Assembly (NCBI RefSeq): GCF_030463535.1
Contig: NC_132888.1
Location: forward strand, 1,474,786-1,538,785
Direction: 5' to 3'
Length of the DNA: 64,000 nucleotides
Source: Salminus brasiliensis
Lineage: Eukaryota; Chordata; Actinopteri; Characiformes; Bryconidae
A program made the translations under genes and the position numbers. Under the pieces are notes generated by a model, which ran no database searches, was not told the DNA's origin, and saw only the letters and a program-made list of their open reading frames with translations. This document shows, piece after piece, positions 41,011 to 52,301 of the stretch; position 1 is the stretch's first letter, and each line of letters begins with the position of its first letter.

Positions 41011-41239
41011 TGAGAGGATCTAGACTAGGTTTTATAAGCCATTGTTATTAAGAATAGCCTCTACAGTGCAAATACTGCGTTTTGTGCTGTTTCTGCCTGT
41101 AAACTGCTAGAATACTGCTGTGGTGTCGTGTGACGCACAAGTTTAGTGTGAAAGGCTTTATTGAGTAATACAGGAGCTCATTGCTCAGTGTTAAACATTC
41201 AAATATCATCTTATCAAGCTGTATTTACCTCAGCTGTTG

Positions 41240-41625
41240 GACTTGATGAAGATGGTCAAAGTCCGAGTCAAGTTCCAGCTTCAAGTACGGCTCTGCTCGA
41301 CCCGCCATCCTTTAAGATCCACGGAAGACGAGCTTCCAGACTTTTTACTGTCCTGCACCGAAGTGGTGGAACGAGCTTCCCCTGGGTGTCCGAACAGCAG
41401 AGTCCAACGCTCGCTGTCCTCAAACCCAGACTGAAGACCCTCCTCTTCCGGGAGTACTCAGGCGAAGAGAAGAGTACTATTGTCTCTATAGTGACTTGTG
41501 TTTAGTAGAGTCAAGGTTAGATGAATTTTTAGTCTATTCAAACTAGCTGAGGTTCTTCTTGGGTAAATAGCAAAGCTGGAGAAGAGAGTCTACTAAATGC
41601 TGTAAATGTAAATGTTAAATGGGCT
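41240..41625 (+). mobile_element. 5'-truncated LINE, ORF2 C-terminus and tail
   Basis: Across two frames it reads KWWNELPLGVRTAES and LKPRLKTLLFREYSG, the usual C-terminal end of fish CR1/L2/Rex-type LINE proteins. The 3' end is ATGCTGTAAATGTAAATG, a short tandem tail. It is frameshifted and not functional. Confidence 0.7.
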
Positions 41626-42729
41626 TTAGGTTAGGGTCGAGCAATCTTCACATAGGAAGTACCCCCAATGCAAAGATGTCCCACATTAGGATCAGATTCA
41701 TTTACCCTCCCTCTAATCTCAGATACTGGCAAATACAACAGTCAGCATTAAGACCTAGAAACAGACGTGCGCAGTCCTCCTCAGCCTCAGGCACTGCACT
41801 GCACTGTGTCTGAAAGTAAGACCACACAGCCTCTTCTGCCTGGACATGTCCTCTTTTTGGGATGAGACAAATGCGTCCAGATGGGATTTCTAAATTGAGT
41901 AAAATGTCCAAGAATTTGCATTGATTCATGTCAGTGTTTACCTCTACAGTCGCCACACATTCTTTGTCCAGATTTTTACCGTTTTAAACACCAAACTTTA
42001 AGCCCCGCCTCCTCATCGCCACTATTGGCCTACATGTACCTGCATAGACAACAACTGATAGGCAAACTGTTTCCCACACAAATCAGGTAAATGACTTTCC
42101 CTGGCTTTTTATTTGATTGATTTATTTATTAATATTTGTAACATTACCATAAAAGCATGTTCTGTAACAGGGTGGTAAAACAATTTTTTTAACAGATGTT
42201 ATTGAGCTGAAAGGAGCTGATTTAGCAGTATGGGTTATTAAGTCTATTTGCTGTTGTTAGTAAATGAGTAAATAATGTGTGTGTTTGAATGTTCATTAAT
42301 GTAGCTGCATGATTTTAGAGAAATTTAACTCCTATCCTTATGCCGCAGCCACAACATCCTAACTACGGTAGAAGTCTGTGTTTCCCCAGTGTTTTTTTTT
42401 AATTTTTTTTAATACAGTTTTCTTTAGATATGTTCCTATTTTAATAAGTCTTTAAAGAGATGGGTCTGCTTCAGTCTGCTTTTCAAGACAGCAAGGATTC
42501 TGCCTTGAGAAGCTGGTTCCAGCAACGTGGTGAAGTCCCCTCCATAACATCCTCCTGATAAAGTTTCCTATAGCTGCTGCTCCGGATTTCCCTGATTAAA
42601 GACTGATTAACCACTCTGGACCAGCAACTCAGCTTTGAAGCTCAGCCAAACATCCGCATGATAAACAGACAACCACCAGGGGCGCTGTAGGGGAGGACTG
42701 AAAAGTTAAGGCCTGTGATTGACAGGGGT

Positions 42730-43045
42730 CCTAAAAAATAACAGAACAAGTCAAAAAGGGACTAGACCGGCCCTACGGTCTAACTGCTGCAAATCAAGTT
42801 TGAGGAGGTAATCAGTTCAAACACCCAGAAAGGCCTCAGCGCACCAGTGTCAAAAGCCTCCTAGTCCTGGGATAGGGGGCGCTCTTACCTGCAGATGGTA
42901 AAAAACAGTAAACAGATTGAGGGGGCGGAGCTACAGACTGAACCTCAGTTTCAGCTGCAGCTCATTTACTGATGATTTTGAGGATTTTGTGGATTGTTGA
43001 TCAAACTGAGATAAAAATCAGATATAGGAGAATTTTAGACTGAAC
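42730..43045 (+). mobile_element. tRNA-like SINE, family S copy 2
   Basis: Nearly the same sequence as the second half of copy 1, from ACAGAACAAGTCAAAAAGGG to the GATTGTTGATCAAACTGAG region. Confidence 0.7.
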
Positions 43046-43269
43046 AGAGTTGAGTTCAATCAGAAACTCTTTGAAGTCAGAAACTGTAGCGGTTTAATCT
43101 GGACTGACTGTTTTTTACAGTCACTTTTATAAATGTGGAAATAAATGTGTTTAGGTCTTGAATATGTTGGTGTTCTATTACGTTTCTTCAGAAACAGGAT
43201 TGGGGTTCTTGCATTGATACCTATAATCATCTGGAAACAAATATATTTTATTCATATCTTATGCTATTT

Positions 43270-43382
43270 TCTTCTTTCTTATTTGTCTCTGTCTTTTATT
43301 AATCACTATTTATGTAAAGCTGCTTTGTGATGACAACAGTTGTAAAAAGCGCTATACAAATAAATCTGACTTGACTTGACTA
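43270..43382 (+). mobile_element. LINE/SINE 3' tail
   Basis: TATGTAAAGCTGCTTTGTGA, AAAAAGCGCTATACAAATAA and a terminal TTGACTTGACT repeat are the common 3' end of teleost non-LTR elements. A second copy of the same tail lies at 46,890-46,965. Confidence 0.6.
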
Positions 43383-43687
43383 TTAATTGCAAAACTTTAT
43401 TTATGTTTGTTATGTTATGTTTCTTTAGTTTCCATAAGATCCCTCCACCACAGGATGTGCTATGCTTTATAATGTCCACTAGAGGGCAGTGCTGGACCTT
43501 ACAATTTTAAAAGTTTAGTTTCCTCAGAATCACCAGTTAGTGTATAGTTTATATAGCTTATGTTTTGTACATATTTTATGTTTTGTGAAATAAGTAAATA
43601 TGTAAGCAAGTGTGTTATGCATTTTTATTTATAAAAAATAATGAATAAAATATACATTTCATAATTGTTTCTTGTAGAGAATTCATA

Positions 43688-43689
<2 letters not shown>

Positions 43690-43762
<73 letters not shown>
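43690..43762. repeat. (TA)n microsatellite
   Basis: About 36 TA dinucleotides in a row, shortly before the gypsy relic. Confidence 0.95.
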
Positions 43763-43763
<1 letters not shown>

Positions 43764-43889
43764 CATGTATTACAGTCTAATGCAGAATGTATATATATAT
43801 ATAACAAGCATGACAGGAATTCCATCGCTCAACAGAATGAAGATATTCTAGATTCTTATGGTCTGTGAGGATGAGAAACAGGTTTTCTG

Positions 43890-45925
43890 CACCCTCCAGC
43901 TAATGACACTGTTCCTCCAAAGCCAACTTCATGGCAAGTAACCTGTGATCTCCTATGCCATAGTTACACTCAGTAAATTATGGGAAAAGTGAGCTACAGG
44001 AAAGAGCTTATGTGGTGAACCATGATATTGCGACAGAACAGCCCTGACCAATCACGAAACATCCCATTATATCGATTATAGGTTGATGAGAATACTGAGA
44101 GCGTTCTGTAACCCAAAAGGCATGACTACATATTTATAGTGTCCCTTAGTGGTGAAGAAGGCAGTTTCCACCCATCACCCTCTCCAACCAGGTTGTAAGT
44201 GATACAGAGGTCTAATGTAGTAAAGACTGTAGTGCCTGTTGTTCCAGGGCTACAGGGACTGGTGGTAAGACCTGATTTAAAACTCAATGGCCAATACAGT
44301 AACAACACTGACTACAACAGCACTGACTGTAACAGCACTGACTGTAACAGAACTGACTACAACAGCATTGACTGTAACAGCACTGACTACAACAGCACTG
44401 ACTGTAACAGCACTGACTGTAACAGCACTGACTGTAACAGAACTGACTACAACAGCATTGACTGTAACAGCACTGACTACAACAGCACTGACTGTAACAG
44501 CACTGACTACAACAGCACTGACAGTAACAGCACTGACTGTAAAAGAACTGACTGTAACAGCACTGACTACAACAGCACTGACTGTAACAGCACTGACTGT
44601 AGCAGCACTGACTGCAACAGCACTGACTGTAACAGCTCTGCCGACAACAGCACTGACTGTAACAGCACTGACTACAACAGCACTGACTGTAACAGCTCTG
44701 CCGACAACAGCACTGACTGTAACAGCTCTGCCGACAACAGCACTGACTGTAACAGCACTGACTGTAACAGCTCTGCCGACAACAGCACTGACTACAACAG
44801 CACTGACTACAACAGCACTGACTGCAACAGCACTGACTATAGTAGCACTGACTGTAACAGCACTGACTCTAACAGCACTGACAGCAACAGCACTGACTGC
44901 AACAGCACTGACTATAGTAGCACTGACTGTAACAGCACTGACTCTAACAGCACTGACAGCAACAGCACTGACTCTAACAGCACTGACAGCAACAGCACTG
45001 ACTACAACAGCACTGACTGTAACAGCACTGACTACAACAGCACTGACTACAACAGCACTGACTGTAACAGCTCTGCCGACAACAGCACTGACTGTAACAG
45101 CACTGACTGCAACAGCACTGACTGCAACAGCACTGACTACAACAGCACTGCCTGTAACAGCACTGACTCTAACAGCACTGACAGCAACAGCACTGACTCT
45201 AACAGCACTGACAGCAACAGCACTGACTACAACAGCACTGACTGCAACAGCACTGACTATAGTAGCACTGACTGTAACAGCACTGACTCTAACAGCACTG
45301 ACTGCAACAGCTCTGACTACAACAGCACTGACTGCAACAGCACTGACTATAGTAGCACTGACTGTAACAGCACTGACTCTAACAGCACTGACAGCAACAG
45401 CACTGACTCTAACAGCACTGACAGCAACAGCACTGACTACAACAGCACTGACTGCAACAGCACTGACTATAGTAGCACTGACTGCAACAGCACTGACTGC
45501 AACAGCACTGACTGTAACAGCTCTGACTACAACAGCACTGACTGCAACAGCACTGACTGTAACAGCTCTGACTACAACAGCACTGACTGCAACAGCACTG
45601 ACTGCAACAGCACTGACTGTAACAGCTCTGACTACAACAGCACTGACTGCAACAGCACTGACTGTAACAGCTCTGACTACAACAGCTCTGACTACAACAG
45701 CACTGACTGCAACAGCAATGACTGCAACAGCACTGACTGCAACAGCACTGACTAGAATTGGGACCATACTGGTTTAGAATCCTATTGTAAGTGATACAGA
45801 GGTCTAATGTAGTAAAGACTGTAGTGCCTCTAAGTTGTTCCAGGGCTACAGGGACTGGTTGTAAGAGACCACCAGTACACGGTCACAGACCACCATCTTT
45901 CTTCTTAATAAAGAAGACACACACA
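43890..45925 (-). pseudogene. Broken Ty3/gypsy reverse transcriptase split by a tandem array
   Basis: On the minus strand 45,786-45,905 encodes a decayed KKKDGGL..P...VALEQLRGTTVFTTLDLCITYN, the N-terminal part of a gypsy RT. It ends where the 15-bp array begins. Beyond the array, 43,890-44,270 repeats TTVFTTLDLCITYNLV and continues to an EGD.WK...F and VMPFGLQNA-like region. About 75 bases of RT are thus present on both sides of the array. Stops and frameshifts make it inactive; no LTRs were identified. Confidence 0.75.
44297..45752. repeat. 15-bp minisatellite, about 97 copies
   Basis: The unit AACAGCACTGACTGT varies mainly in the last few bases (ACTAC, ACTGC, ACTCT, ATAGTAG, CCGAC). The 15-base register is kept without an indel from about 44,300 to 45,750. 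Because 15 is a multiple of three and the unit lacks stops, frames of about 500 codons stay open on both strands (NSTDC repeats or TALTV repeats). No promoter, signal peptide or splice context supports a protein. Confidence 0.95.
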
Positions 45926-46759
45926 CCAGAACACACCTCAGAGGTTGACAATACCTCCAATTAAATACACAGGTAGAAACTGGGCACAGGCGAGGAGCGT
46001 TAGTGCCCCGGAGATGATGAACAGGAAAACTGTTCCTGATTGGATGAGGGCTGACATGTGACGACAAGTCTGCAAGCTGAGGAAAATTGTGGGAGTTGTT
46101 GGACTGTTGTTGTCAGCCAAAAACCTTGTATCTCCAGCAGTATCTTTACAGCAGACCTTCACAGCTTTCAATGGTCAATGTAAGATTTTATTCAGGGTCA
46201 TTTTGGAGCATTTCTATTGGTCCATTCATCATGAAATTCTGATACAACATAAAGAACAACTGTCTTCACATTATGGAGAAAATTGTATTTTTCCCACAAT
46301 AGCAACTAAAATACTGGCTGTTAATGAGGTGTTATAGTCAGACCTGCCGGAGTCGTCAGACACTCTCTGATACTGCTCTACTCTAACTCTCTCTTTACCT
46401 CCTCCCAGTAAACGGTAACCCAGCCTGACCTGCTGGAAGACTGACCGCTCAGGTCCCCTCCACCTGCGTCAGACCAGCTGCCACCTACCAGTACAACCAG
46501 CAGGCCCCTCACCACCACCACTCATGCCAGACCAGCTGCACACCCTCCTACCACTGCTACCTGCCTAATAACCATGTTAAACCTAAATGGACTCTAAACT
46601 ATCTGCCACTATTAATATCACCACTATTACCCATCATTCCTCTCACTACTCTGACCATCACTGCTGTGACTATATTAAGTTATTCTACACCATGATTATT
46701 ATATTATGATTATGATCAGAGCAGTTCAGCAGTTTAGATGGTTTGGTAACTTTTATCAA

Positions 46760-46965
46760 TAATTTATAAATAGTTCTGATCAGAGGAGGACGGGTCGGGT
46801 CCCCCTTGTGAGTCTTGGTTCCTCCCAAGGTTTCTTAGATCCTTCATGTCTTCTTATGTTATTTCTTTTTTTTTCTGTCTTTTACTAATTACTAATTATG
46901 TAAAGCTGCTTTGTGACGACAACAGTTGTAAAAAGCTGTACTGATACATTTGACTTGACTGCTGT
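46760..46965 (+). mobile_element. Dispersed element with LINE-type tail
   Basis: TGTGAGTCTTGGTTCCTCCC and AAGGTTTCTTAGATCCTTC followed by TATGTAAAGCTGCTTTGTGA and a TTGACTTGACT end. This is the reverse-oriented relative of the sequence at 25,230-25,270 plus the tail seen at 43.3 kb. Confidence 0.55.
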
Positions 46966-47454
46966 ATATTTTTCATTTCTGACAGATAAGAAAACTCTGT
47001 GACATTGTGATTAGTGCTGGTTATCTGAGGGTGAAGTGATTTACGTGAAGGTCGAAGTGTCACTCGTGTGTTGTAGTAAAATCTATAAACCATAGAGAGG
47101 AAAATGACCCAATTCGAGTTCATTAGAACAGGCTGAATTACACGATTAGAGTTTTTAATTTTAGTAAATGTGGGTCAGAGTGATCACAGAGAACACTGAG
47201 CTCATCTGGATGTTACGCTTTCGCCTGGGACAATGGAAGGGCACTCACACACAGACTCTCTCTCACACACACAGACATCACACTGCCTCTGTTTTAAAGT
47301 GCTGCTTCACCCAAATATTAACTTTACAATATTTTGCCTCCTTACCACCCCGTTACTACAAATAACGTCAATGAGCCAAGAAGACAGTCGTTCAGAGTGG
47401 GGGGTTGATCTGATATTGTGGTTCATTATTACTGAAGCTTGAATTCAGATCTCT

Positions 47455-47870
47455 TTACAGTGGTGGTGAGTGGAACCAGGTGTCGGTCGCCATGACTACA
47501 GATACAGATAGCCCATATTTGATATCCTATCCAAACCCACCAGTGCAGCTACACCAGTCTTCTGAGTTTTATATGGAATGATGATGATGATGATGATGAT
47601 GAGGGTAAAATAGTGAATAGAGAATCTCAACTAATCCAGTTTTCTTTAGGGACTACTTTCTGTAGCTGCACTACACCCTGCAGCATGTATCCCTCCACCA
47701 TTTTAATGATCTGATTTTAAAAGCAGGTTCTAGAGCCGAACTCTTCTCAGAACTCTGGTAGAACAGTGTCTCAGGCATCAGGCAGCGTCTTCATCACCAT
47801 TAGGTGAAGAACTTTCTGTGAGGAGCTTTCAGAGAGCTCCTTAGATGTTCCCTTCACCTCCACTTTAACT
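47455..47870 (-). repeat. Dispersed repeat, copy 2
   Basis: Reverse complement of 23,515-23,745 joined directly to 24,380-24,560. It contains a (GATGAT)n run, CTGCAGCATGTATCCCTCCA and TCAGGCATCAGGCAGCGTCT. Confidence 0.7.
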
Positions 47871-48225
47871 ATTTTACATTTAAGTGTAGATGCAGAGCTT
47901 ATTTCCCACAGAGCTTATGTCCATATGTCTCAGATAACATGCCTGTTTATAATATGGATGCCCATCACGGTCAGTGATGGGACCAGGAGGGGTTAAACAT
48001 GGTCCTCACTGGGTTGTACACTGCACATGAGGCCAGGATGGGACCCTTGAGCATGAGCATGTTGGCTGACTGGTTAGCTGCAGGCAGTGGGATCTGTGGA
48101 TTATTCACACACACGCCTCCATTTCACACATTCATGAGGAACTCGGGACGTTCTCTGTGAGGTTCCTCACAACACTCACACACATGATACAGTAACAGCA
48201 CAGACCAGCACTGACTGCAACAGGA

Positions 48226-48672
48226 CTGGAACCATACTGGTTTAGAACTGTGACCATACTGGTTTAAAACTGGCACCATACTGGTTTAGAACTGGAACCA
48301 TACAGGTTTAGGACTGGAACCATACTGGTTTAGAACTGTGACCGTACTGGTTTAAAACTGGCACCATACTGGTTTAGAACTGGAACCATACAGGTTTAGG
48401 ACTGGGACCATACTGGTTTAGAACTGGAACCATACAGGTTTAGGACTGGGACCATACTGGTTTAAAACTGTGACCATACTGGTTTAGAACTGGAACCATA
48501 CTGGTTTAGAACTGGGACCAAACTGGGTTAGAACTAGGACAATACTGGTTTAGAACTCAAACCATACTGGTTTAGAACTGGGACCAAACTGGGTTAGAAC
48601 TGTGACCATACTGGTTTAGAACTGGAACCATACTGGTTTAGAACTGTGACCGTACGGGTTTAGAACTGCCTA
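48226..48672. repeat. 22-bp minisatellite, about 20 copies
   Basis: The unit GGAACCATACTGGTTTAGAA(CT) is repeated with small changes. It is preceded by CAGCACTGACTGCAACAGGAC, and the 15-bp array at 45.75 kb is followed by one copy of the same 22-bp unit, so the two arrays share a junction. Confidence 0.92.
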
Positions 48673-48975
48673 TGGGAGGAGTATACCTGTCCGTTCTGGC
48701 TCCACGAACTCCTCTGACCGCTGTCTCTCGTCTCTTCGTATTTGTGTGAGTGTCACTCACTCCAGGGCAGCACTCATCATATTGCACATATCTGATTGGC
48801 TGAGTAGCATCACATTTACAACACCTGTGATTGGACTGTGAGTTTGCTGGGCTGCTTGACCTTTACCGTAAAGTCTAGAGAAGTTTCATTGGTTAAAACA
48901 AACACTCCCTCAAAATGAACTCCTCTCAGTAGTTCACCAGTTAGAGGTCCAGGTCTGGACAGCACAGCGTCTGGG

Positions 48976-49290
48976 TACAGTCAAGCGTTTGGACACACCT
49001 GGTTAAATGTGTGCTGATCATCATCATCTTAGAAACATTTGATGGAGATGCTAGAGTGACCCTGTTTCTACTGTTGTTAGAAAAGAAGCTTGTAGGGCTT
49101 TGGAGGTATTTCCATCCTCACACATTCAGTCCTATCAATAAACATTGCCATGGTCTTACCCCAGGCCTACCCCACTGACATGACATCCTAACTACGGTAG
49201 ATACCCCCGTGTCCCCATGTCCTCTTTTTTTAAGATGATGATCAGCACACATTCAACCAGGTGTGTCCAAACTTTTGACTGGGACTGTAT
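48976..49290. mobile_element. Palindromic Tc1-like MITE
   Basis: The ends are inverted for about 55 bases around GTTTGGACACACCTGGTT, followed by (A/G)AATGTGTGCTGATCATCATC. The outer TACAGTC ends fit Tc1/mariner insertion at TA. No transposase. Confidence 0.75.
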
Positions 49291-49528
49291 TAGTGACCTC
49301 TGCTTTATGGAAGCATGTGGACGGAGGCAGTAGAGGAATACTCCAAAATGACCGCTCTGGCCCCTAACACCAACACCACTCTGCTGGGCTTTGTGTGTCC
49401 AGTCCAGTGTGTGTAGGTCCAGTGTGTGTGTGTTTGTCCGTGTGTCCAGCATGTGTGTGGTCAGACTGTTAACCAGGCCGGACTATGAGCTGTTTCTAAG
49501 AGATGAGAGAATCATGGCTCTCTGCCAT

Positions 49529-49770
49529 GTGTGTGTGTGTGTGTGTGTGTGTGTTGGGGTAAGAAAGAAAAGCGAGTTTCAGAGACAGAGTGAGAGAAAA
49601 TGAGTGAGTAAGAGAGCTTTAGAAAGTGTAAGAAGATACAGGAGAGAGTGTCAGAGAGAGAGAGAGAGAGAGCAAGGAAAAAGAGTTTGTGGGTTTGTGG
49701 TAGAGAGAGTGTGTAAGAGAGCCTATGAGAGAGAGCACAAAGACAGAGAGAGAGACAGAAGGAAGTGGGG

Positions 49771-49808
<38 letters not shown>

Positions 49809-49882
49809 CAGAGAGAGAGAGAGAGGTGTGGATAGTATAAAGGGAGAGAGCACAAAGACAGGGAGAGAGCAGAAGGAGGCGG

Positions 49883-49926
<44 letters not shown>

Positions 49927-49935
49927 CAGAAGTAC
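49529..49935. repeat. TG run and long GA-rich tract upstream of CA8
   Basis: A TG run (49,529-49,553) is followed by about 370 bases of GA/GAGACA repeats, in which a block of roughly 105 bases (GAGAGAGCACAAAGACAG landmarks at 49,730 and 49,843) occurs twice. The tract ends about 175 bases before the CA8 ATG, so it may lie in the promoter or 5' UTR. Confidence 0.9.
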
Positions 49936-50108
49936 AGAGCAGAGTGTGTGAAGTGCACTGTGAGCAGACAGTATTCCTGTAGCAGTGTGTGTGTGAGTGT
50001 GTGCTGCTGTTGTATGGGTGCAGGGTGAGGAGCAGTACAGTAGAACCCGGGCCTGTTCTCTGAGGGAGGAGAGGCATTTCTCTGAGTTCTGGCACTGGCT
50101 CCATCAGC
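49936..50108 (+). promoter_or_regulatory. CA8: CA8 proximal 5' flank / 5' UTR
   Basis: Sequence between the GA tract and the ATG, with moderate GC and a GTGTGTGAGTGTGTG stretch. No TATA box is placed with confidence. The transcription start is unknown. Confidence 0.4.
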
Positions 50109-50181
50109 ATGGCGGACAGCGTGATCGAGGAGTCTGATTACATACCGGGAAAAGACGAGCTGGACTGGGGCTACGAGGAAG
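50109..50181 (+). CDS. CA8: CA8 exon 1 (coding part)
   Basis: 73 bases from ATG, encoding [20 protein letters not shown] then GYEE, plus one base of Gly25. The donor is GTAAGA and phase 1. The WGYEEG end matches CA8; the acidic stretch before it is shorter than in mammals. Confidence 0.93.
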
Positions 50182-50206
50182 GTAAGAATTCATTCAGTGA
50201 TTCAGC

Positions 50207-50249
<43 letters not shown>

Positions 50250-51522
50250 ACACTGTCTTTTCTGAGAAACATGAGCCTGCACTGTCCCACCCATAAACAC
50301 ACTTAGAAAGAGTTCTCTACAGTAAACACCTCACTGTAAATACTGTACTCACATTACAGCTGGGCTCTTAATCAATTACATTATTCAGTATCTGCTATAA
50401 ATTATTCAGCATCTACTATAACCTATTCTGTATCCACTATGAATTATTCAGTATCCACTATGAATTATTCTGTATCCACTATGAATTATTCAGTATTCAC
50501 TATGAATTATTCTGTATCCACTATGTCTTATTCTGTATCCACTATGAATTATTCAGTATCTACTATGACTTATTCTGTATCCACTATGAATTATTTATTA
50601 TCCAGTATGAATTATTTAGCATATACTATGAATTACTCAGCATCCATTATGAATTACTCAGTATCCACTATGAATTACTCAGGATCCACTATAAATTATA
50701 TGCATCTACTATGAATTATTCAGCATCCACTATGAATTATTCAGGATCCACTATGAATTATTCAGTATCCACTATGGATTATTCTGTATCTGCTATAAAT
50801 TATTCTGTATCCACTATGTCTTATTCTGTATCCACTATGAATTATTCAGTATCTACTATGGATTATTTAGTATCCACTATAAATTATTTAGCATCCATTA
50901 TGAATTTTTCTGTATCTACTATAAATTATTCTGTATCCACTATGTCTTATTCTGTATCCACTATGAATTATTCAGTATCTACTATGACTTATTCTGTATC
51001 CACTATGAATTATTTAGTATCCAGTATGAATTATTTAGCATATACTATGAATTACTCAGCATCCATTATGAATTACTCAGTATCCACTATGAATTACTCA
51101 GGATCCATTATGAATTATTCAGTATCCACTATGAATTATTCAGTATCCACTATGAATTATTCAGTATCCACTATAAATTATATGCATCTACTATGAATTA
51201 TTCCGCATCCACTATGAATTATTCAGGATCCATTATAAATTATTCAGGATCCACTATTGATCCACAGTCAGTTTACATTGTATTGTATATAATTACAGAT
51301 ATATAACTTAATGTAGTGTATGTGATGTAATAAAAGGGTTCAAGTGTTTATGTGTCAAGTGTCAAGAGAACTGACACATAATGCCGAAGTTCTACACGGG
51401 TAACAGGGTCAAGAAGGAGTGCAGACTAGGTCCAGTTCAGTGGCCAATAGTCATTATAGCTTTAGAGCAACAGCAAACAATCCATACAGACTGCTATTAT
51501 AAAGTATTTTAGTAGACTGAAC

Positions 51523-51568
<46 letters not shown>

Positions 51569-52262
51569 GAGCTGAGCACTAAAGATAGTTTAATGCTACT
51601 TCAAATCTGTCGTCTTTACAACCCGTGTGTTTACATGTCCTACGGGTCAGTCCACCACGCGCTGTGTGTGTGTGTGTGTGTTGGGTTTGTCACGGATGTC
51701 GGTCAGAAGAATAACAGATAACAGCCTCAGTCTGATTTACTGTTAAACACACACATGACCTTTCAGGGCCAACCCCTTCAGGTGAGCCAAGACAAGCAGA
51801 ATTCTGTCAAAAACAGGAAAACCAACAATGAACACAGAGAACCTCCTTAGAATAGAACACAAACAGTCCCACGACATCTTCTTACGGTGAGGCCCGGCTG
51901 GGATGACGCAGTGGGCTAGCGGGTGCTTTTACTTTCAGAATGAGAACAAATTACAAAGTAATTTTAATGACTGTAGAAAGATCCATTTATTTTATTGAAC
52001 TATTGTTATTCATCAACAGTTCAGTAATCAGCACTTTCAGCATCAGAATTAGGAGAGAAAATGATTTCACAGATTTTATTGTTTAAGACAGGGCAGGTAA
52101 AGTGTGTGTTAAGTCACTTATGAAGGCTGATAGAATTTGAACGGTACTGTAGCTGTAGTATCATAGACAAAGTAGTAGTAGTACGAGTCTAAGTAGTAGT
52201 AGTAGTAGTAGTAGTAGCAGTAGTAGTAGCAGTAGTAGCAGCAGTAGTAGTAGTACGAGTCT

Positions 52263-52301
<39 letters not shown>

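Larger units (their letters stand above)
40191..49935. other. Intergenic region between RAB2A and CA8
   Basis: The two genes are divergent and separated by about 10 kb with no recognisable host gene. It holds SINEs, a LINE 3' end, a gypsy RT relic containing a 15-bp array, a 22-bp array, a Tc1-like MITE and a GA tract. Stretches not listed separately (for example 41.65-42.7 and 46.0-46.75 kb) showed nothing I can name. Confidence 0.8.

Noticed and set aside
44199..45777. Open frames of about 500 codons on both strands (NSTDC, TALTV and VSAV repeats)
   Set aside because: They result from a 15-bp tandem repeat without stops inside a dead gypsy RT; no initiation context, signal peptide or splice sites. 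Kept only as a repeat and a finding.
49604..50028. Arg/Glu-rich and Ser/Leu-rich frames upstream of CA8
   Set aside because: Translations of the GA/CT tract only.
50439..51196. Plus-strand frames of MNYSVST repeats
   Set aside because: Array A minisatellite in CA8 intron 1, not coding.
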